Below, piece by piece: positions 58,938 through 64,000 of a DNA stretch of 64,000 nucleotides. Made by a program: the position numbers and the translations under genes. The notes under the pieces are model-generated. The model was given only the letters and a program-made list of their open reading frames with translations, had not been told where the DNA came from and searched no databases. This DNA comes from Muraenolepis orangiensis (taxonomy: Eukaryota > Chordata > Actinopteri > Gadiformes > Muraenolepididae): NCBI GenBank assembly GCA_027704905.1, contig CM051001.1, positions 25,671,737 through 25,735,736 on the forward strand. Direction: 5' to 3'. Numbering within the stretch: position 1 is the stretch's first letter; each line of letters begins with the position of its first letter.

Positions 58938-59099
58938 CCCCCTAAACAGAACCAACACTACCTTCCACTGACGTCTGACGTCAGACGGAGATGATGGTCC
59001 AGACTGCTGGTCACAAATAACAACAGCTTCACTCTGTGTGTTATAAAAATATTAAACATTTATATATACACACTAATCATTCTTTGTTTGAATTTACTG

Positions 59100-59560
59100 T
59101 CCCTCTCACTGCCGGAAGAAGGGCACCATCTCTTCTCCCCTCTACCGTCTGGTCGCCGGTTCCGCAGCATCAGAACCAGGACTCCCAGGTTTAAGGATAC
59201 TTTTTATCCACTGGCAGTGCGCCTACTGAACTGCTAGGAGTACTGCCACTATCATAACATTGGCATCCATATTACATTACACTATAATACACTATCATAC
59301 TTTTGCTGGACTTTCTGGACTCATTACAGTTACTGCACTGTTCTGCACTTTTAAATGCGTAATGCACATTTCAACACATGTACATATCAACCATCAGTCA
59401 CTTTATTGTTATTTTTATTGTCATTTTTATTGTGTACAGTATTGTTACAGAGTATACCGTTTCAGACTATTCATACTGCAGGATGGAATGGGAAGTAGGC
59501 ATTCCATTGTACTTGTTGCAAATGGCAATTAAAAATCCTGAATCTTGAATCTTGATCTTG
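59100..59560 (+). mobile_element. LINE 3' end (L2/CR1-like)
   Basis: Starts with the terminal coding region (HHLFSPLYRLVAGSAASE-type frame, CTACCGTCTGGTCGCCGGTT), then GGACTTTCTGGACTCATTAC, the UTR, and a CTTGAATCTTGA tail. Confidence 0.82.
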
Positions 59561-59994
59561 AATCACTGTCCCGTGCAGTACACCTCATCACCTTCAGCAG
59601 CAGAAGTAACCAGCCATTCTCAATAAGCCATTACCGTAGCTCTACAGCTGCTGTCCAGGCTAACAGTAGGTACTTATTGAGCCGCTGCGCCGTTGTTACA
59701 CTAATTGGAACAACGCCATTGTTGCCTTACTGCTGAAGCCAACAAACAAACAGAATAAAGACATGAGGACATTAACCGTGGAAAGCATGGAACTCATAAA
59801 TAACAAATGTATATTCAGGTATATACTGTGTATATATCTATATCTATACATGTACAGATATACATATATATACATATACATTTATATAGATATATTCGTG
59901 TGTTTGTCTATTCCTGTTCTCCATAACCAAACAGGTCTCCTGTTCCTCTGAGACATCAAGCAGAGACACTTTTTGATTCAAATGTACATTAAGG
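59561..59994. other. Unassigned spacer
   Basis: No gene seen; TATACATATATA-rich near 59815-59890. Confidence 0.5.
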
Positions 59995-60672
59995 TAAAGA
60001 GGGATCAAGTAATTAAAGGTTAAGGGATCAAGTGTTTAAATGTTATGGGTTAAATGATAAAAGGTTAAGGGATCAAGGATTTAAGGGATATAGTGTTGAA
60101 AGGTTAAGGGATCATGAAATGTAAATGGAAGGATGAGGGTTATGAAAGGGGTTAATATTGACACGTTTTGATTCAAATGTACATTAAGGTAAAGAGATCA
60201 AGGATTTAAGGGATCAACTGTTTAAAGGTTAAGGAATCAAGGATTTAAGGATCAAGTGTTTAAAGGTTAAGGAATCAAGGATTTAAGGGATCAAGTGTTT
60301 AAAGGTTAAGGGATCAAGTGTTTAAAGGTTAAGGGATCAAGTAATTAAAGGTAAAGGGATCAAGTGTTTAAATGTTATGGGTTAAATTATAAAACGTTAA
60401 GGGATCAAGTGTTTAAAGGTTAAGAAATCAAGGATTTAAGGGATATAGTGTTTAAAGGTTAAGGGATCATGTGTTTCAGGGATTAAGTGTTTAAAGGTAA
60501 AGGGATCAAGTGTTTAAAGGTTATGGGATCAAGTGTTTAAATGTTAGGGGTTATGTGACTAAAGGTTAAGGGATCAAGTGTTTAAAGGTTAAGGAATCAA
60601 GGATTTAAGGGATCAAGTGTTTAAAGGTTAAGGGATCAAGTGTTTAAAGGTTAAGGGATCAAATGATTAAAG
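59995..60672. repeat. 22-bp minisatellite
   Basis: TTAAGGGATCAAGTGTTTAA units with many length and base variants. One ~90-bp stretch (GGATGAGGGTTATGAAAGGG) recurs at about 61030. Confidence 0.93.
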
Positions 60673-60830
60673 CCTCACTCTGTAATAATATAATACGTCT
60701 CACGCTGTAATAATATAATATGTCTCACTCTGTAAGAATAGAATACCTCTCACTCTGTGGTATTAGAATACGTCTCACTCTAATTATATAATATGTGTCA
60801 CTCTAATAATAGAATAAGTGTTTGGTAAAG
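60673..60830. repeat. CTCACTCTGTAATAATATAA repeats
   Basis: Five to six imperfect units of ~28 bp. Confidence 0.85.
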
Positions 60831-61159
60831 TCTGGAGAAAGGTATCACATCAAAGGATTCTCAGTGAGGGCCTCAGTACCTTGAGTTTGGTTCAGTGACC
60901 TTTAGTTGAACTACGGTTCCATCATGTTCCTTCCTGTACTACAAAAGAACGTTCTGAGGAATACATACACGATTACAACAGAGGACGGTGAGGACTGGGT
61001 GTGTGTTTAGGATGGTTGTATTATAAATGGAAGGATGAGGGTTATGAAAGGGGTTAATATTGAGTGATGGTTGAGGTAGAAGAAGGATGAGGGTTATAAG
61101 AGGGTTAGAAGGATAAGAGTTAACAGATGCATCCCTTGCAGCCTTTACACCTTAGAGTA
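60831..61159. other. Unassigned spacer
   Basis: No gene. Contains the duplicated GGATGAGGGTTATGAAAGGG phrase. Confidence 0.5.
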
Positions 61160-61785
61160 GACAAGTGCACTATAACTATACACGTACACTATAGACCTGT
61201 GCACTATAACTAAACCTGTGCACTATAACTAGACCTGTGCACTACAACTATACACAAACACTATAGACCTGTGCACTATAACTAGACCTGTGCACTATAT
61301 CTATACACGTACACTATAGACCTGTGCACTATAACTAGACCTGTGCACTATAACTATACACGTACACTATAGAACTGTGCACTATAACCTGTGCACTATA
61401 ACTTAACCTGTGCACTATAACTATACACGTACACTATAGACATGTGCACTATAACCTGTGCAGTATAACTAAACCTGTGCACTATAACTATACACATACA
61501 CTATAGAACTGTGCACTATAAATAGACCTGTACACTATAACCTGTGCACTATAACTAAACCTGTGTACTATAACTATATATGTACACTATAGACCTGTGC
61601 ACTATAACTAGACCTGTACACTATAACTATACACGTACACTATAGAACTGTGCACTATAACTAAACTGGTGCACTATAACTATACACATACACTATAGAC
61701 CCATGCAATATAACTAGACATGTGCACTATAACTAAACCTGTGCACTATAACTATACACGTACACTATAGAACTGTGCACCTCTA
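61160..61785. repeat. CTGTGCACTATAACTA minisatellite
   Basis: Units of CCTGTGCACTATAACTA and TATACACGTACACTATAGA combined in a higher-order pattern. Confidence 0.93.
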
Positions 61786-61849
61786 AAATGTTAATCATAT
61801 GTTAATCTAGGGACAGAAGATTGTAGTCTTTAGGGTTTTCATGTTATAC

Positions 61850-62390
61850 TTTGGGGGTCAGAGGTCATTGTACACATGAGGAACCTGAAGCTGCTAATGT
61901 TTACCACACAGCTGCTACTCCAGATACAATAATCAACCATCCCCTGTTGGACCTGCTGTCCTCTGGGAGACACTACAGGTCCATCAAATCAATCATCACC
62001 TGTTTTGAACACTGTCAAACCCTAACACTGACTGTTCTGTGATACTACAATACTGTATTGAACACTGTCAAATACTATAATACAGTATTATACACTGTCA
62101 AACACTGACACTGACTGTTCTGTCACTATAATAATGAATAAACATAATAATGTTTACATTCCACCACACCTTTGTATGTATATATCTTTTCTAAATAGTA
62201 CTACTGTACATAGGGCCACTGCAATATCCATTTATATATAATTGTACTTATAATTGGCAATCTTACACCTGGTTATTTAGTTTATTTCAATATTTTTTAC
62301 CTTTTGTTGTTTGTAAAGAGTGACCATGAGGATTGCTACACTGTGTGGTTGTACAACGACAATAAAGGATTGTGATGGTGACTCATCCTA
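61850..62390 (+). mobile_element. LINE 3' end of another subfamily
   Basis: Coding remnant LLDLLSSGRHYRSIKS at about 61945-61990, then a UTR ending ACGACAATAAAGGATTGTGA. It lacks the GGACTTTCTGGACTC block of the other copies. Confidence 0.7.
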
Positions 62391-62589
62391 CAGCCATGAG
62401 AATCATGTGGTTCACTTATTCATGAATCAATTATACATGTTTATGGAGTTCTAATATTTACATGTATTTGTTCATGTTGTATGCATATGTCTTATATGTC
62501 CACACATGAATTACAGATTTGTTGTCATTTATACATCTGAGTACATAGTAGTGATAGTACTATTAGTAGTATGATACTAGTAGATTATT
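62391..62589. other. Unassigned AT-rich spacer
   Basis: No feature recognised. Confidence 0.5.
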
Positions 62590-63000
62590 GGGGTTGCGCA
62601 GCATCTGTACAAGAACTACCAGGTTTGAGGATAGTTTTTATCCACAGGTGCCTACTGAACTGCTAGGAGTGCTGCCACTTTCACTTTCATAAGATAGTCA
62701 TTACCATTACACGTACATACTTTGCTGGACTTTCTGGACTCAAAACAGTTACTACACTGTACTACACTGTATTCATGATGCTGCTGCACTACTGGCACTT
62801 TAAATGTTTTTGAAACATTTTTGTAAAAAAAAATAAAGAAATAAAAAATACATTTACATATCATTTAAGTCACTTTGTTGCTCTTTTTTGTTTATTTTAT
62901 TGCTTATATCATTTATATTTTTATGGTGTTGTTTTTAAGATTCATACTGCGGGAGGGAATGGGGAGTAAGCGTTTCTATGTACTTGTACTTGTATCTTGT
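62590..63000 (+). mobile_element. LINE 3' end (L2/CR1-like), 5'-truncated
   Basis: CGCAGCATCTGTACAAGAAC, CTGAACTGCTAGGAGTGCTG, GGACTTTCTGGACTCAAAAC, then the UTR ending CTTGTACTTGTATCTTG. Confidence 0.82.
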
Positions 63001-63119
63001 TAGTACTATTACTAGTATGATACTAGTAAAGAGATTTGGGGTTAGTAGTATTAGTAGTATGACACTAGTACAGAGTAACAGGGTTAGTACTGTTTACTAT
63101 ACTAGCAAAGATGTAATTT

Positions 63120-64000
63120 TTGTAAAAAAGATGGTGGCGCGTATACATCGCGACGCCCAGCGTTTGACCAGTTTTTGCAAGTTAGCGGTAACATATCAAC
63201 AAAATTCTTAGTCTGTTCACACAGAACAGTTTTGCTTTATTACGTACACCCGACACAATCTTTTTGAAATTGGATTACAACATTCTGGCAACTTAATCGG
63301 CGATCTTCAACTCCACGCTGAAACTCCGGTGAATCTCACCCCAGCATGGCCGGCTGACCGGACCCATCGCCCGCAGAGAAAACGTAAACACGGGAGAGGA
63401 AGCTGCGGAGGGCTATGTGCTAAGCTAAGAGCTAACCCACATCGCCCGTCAGCGTTTCCCTTGCCAACGTACGGTCTCTGGTGAACACAATTGATGAACT
63501 GCGGCTGTGGATTATCAACCATAAATGGATTAAGGATTGCAAGTGATGATTTTCACTGAATTATGGCATGAATTATTATTAACAGCGGAATCGTCAACAG
63601 TGCTATTGAGCTAATGGGGCTCACTCTACACAGAGCAAACAGATCAGCTGAGGGCTCCGGTAAAACCAGGGGTGGATGTTTGCGCATTTATATTAACAAG
63701 GCTTGGTGCACAGACACTACCACCATTGAGAGCCACTGCTCTGCTAACGTGGAATACCTAATGGTTAAATGTAGACCCTTTTACCAACCATGGGAAATTA
63801 CAGCCACCATTATAACTGCGGCTTACATACCTCCAGATGCTAACGCTAAGCTAGCTATAAAGGAACTTTACTCTGCTATTAACCAACAGCAGAACTCCCA
63901 CCCAGAGGCAGCCTTTATTATTGCAGGCGATTTCAATCATGCCAACTAAAAGACTGTGCTCCCAAAAACCATGTTTACACCAACAAGGCTTATGCTTACA
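63120..64000 (+). mobile_element. 5' end of an L2/CR1-like LINE, continuing past the window
   Basis: AAGATGGTGGCGCGTATACA begins what looks like a LINE 5' UTR (GC-richer, with CGCGACGCCCAGCG). At 63614 a frame encodes part of the AP-endonuclease domain: GKTRGGCLRIYINKAWCTD, VEYLMVKCRPFY, IITAAYIPPDANAKLAIKEL and IIAGDFNHAN, stopping at 63949 in the position after the GDFNH motif. The upstream part of the endonuclease is missing, and the stop means this copy is probably inactive. It is the only piece in the window from the 5' half of this family. Confidence 0.8.

Overview
The window is eukaryotic and reads as a teleost fish genome. It holds one fish-type, intronless LINGO-family coding exon, Rex3/RTE-like and L2/CR1-like LINE fragments with fish-style tails, Gmr1-like and other Gypsy elements, hAT-type elements, long (CA)n/(TG)n runs, and very many minisatellites. 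Adding my repeat spans by eye, tandem repeats cover roughly 18 kb of 64 kb. No tRNA, rRNA, operon or CRISPR structure was seen.

Layout. 1-7.6 kb: an antisense LINE end, several minisatellites, a LINE fragment, and a 34-bp satellite present twice inside a tandemly duplicated ~1.3 kb block. 7.9-10.6 kb: the only convincing host gene, lingo2-like on the minus strand (3' UTR, whole CDS in one exon, splice acceptor just upstream). 10.6-15.2 kb: telomere-like CCCTAA-derived arrays alternating with antisense LINE pieces. 15.2-23.9 kb: AT-rich DNA, a TIR element, a 1.7 kb CCT-rich minisatellite, LINE tails and more satellites. 24.0-28.0 kb: a young LTR retrotransposon. 28.4-29.6 kb: a miniature LTR element with a tRNA-Lys-like primer site. 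29.8-35.3 kb: a second copy of the TIR element, a hAT-like element carrying Gypsy debris, and a deleted Gypsy copy. 35.5-55.1 kb: mostly minisatellites, with LINE pieces, a hAT MITE and one possible exon. 55.5-58.9 kb: a decayed Gypsy element. 59-64 kb: LINE tails, satellites, and the 5' end of a LINE running off the window.

The most unusual object is the LTR element at 24041-28038. It has a complete 5' LTR, a tRNA-Pro-like primer site, and a gag-protease reading frame with a SCAN-like domain and CCHC knuckle. Integrase, RT and RNase H are missing. In their place is about 600 bp of intronless rnf121 coding sequence (an ER/Golgi membrane RING ubiquitin ligase), joined in frame to the protease region. 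It stops before the RING domain and runs directly into a 3' LTR that lacks its U3 part. A 5-bp target duplication flanks the whole element, and the shared LTR parts differ only by one TG unit. This looks like a recent capture of a host mRNA during reverse transcription.

A second theme is foldbacks. Short, nearly perfect inverted duplications with 4-8 nt loops recur in this window, four of them inside retroelement sequence. They suggest snap-back or template-switch events.
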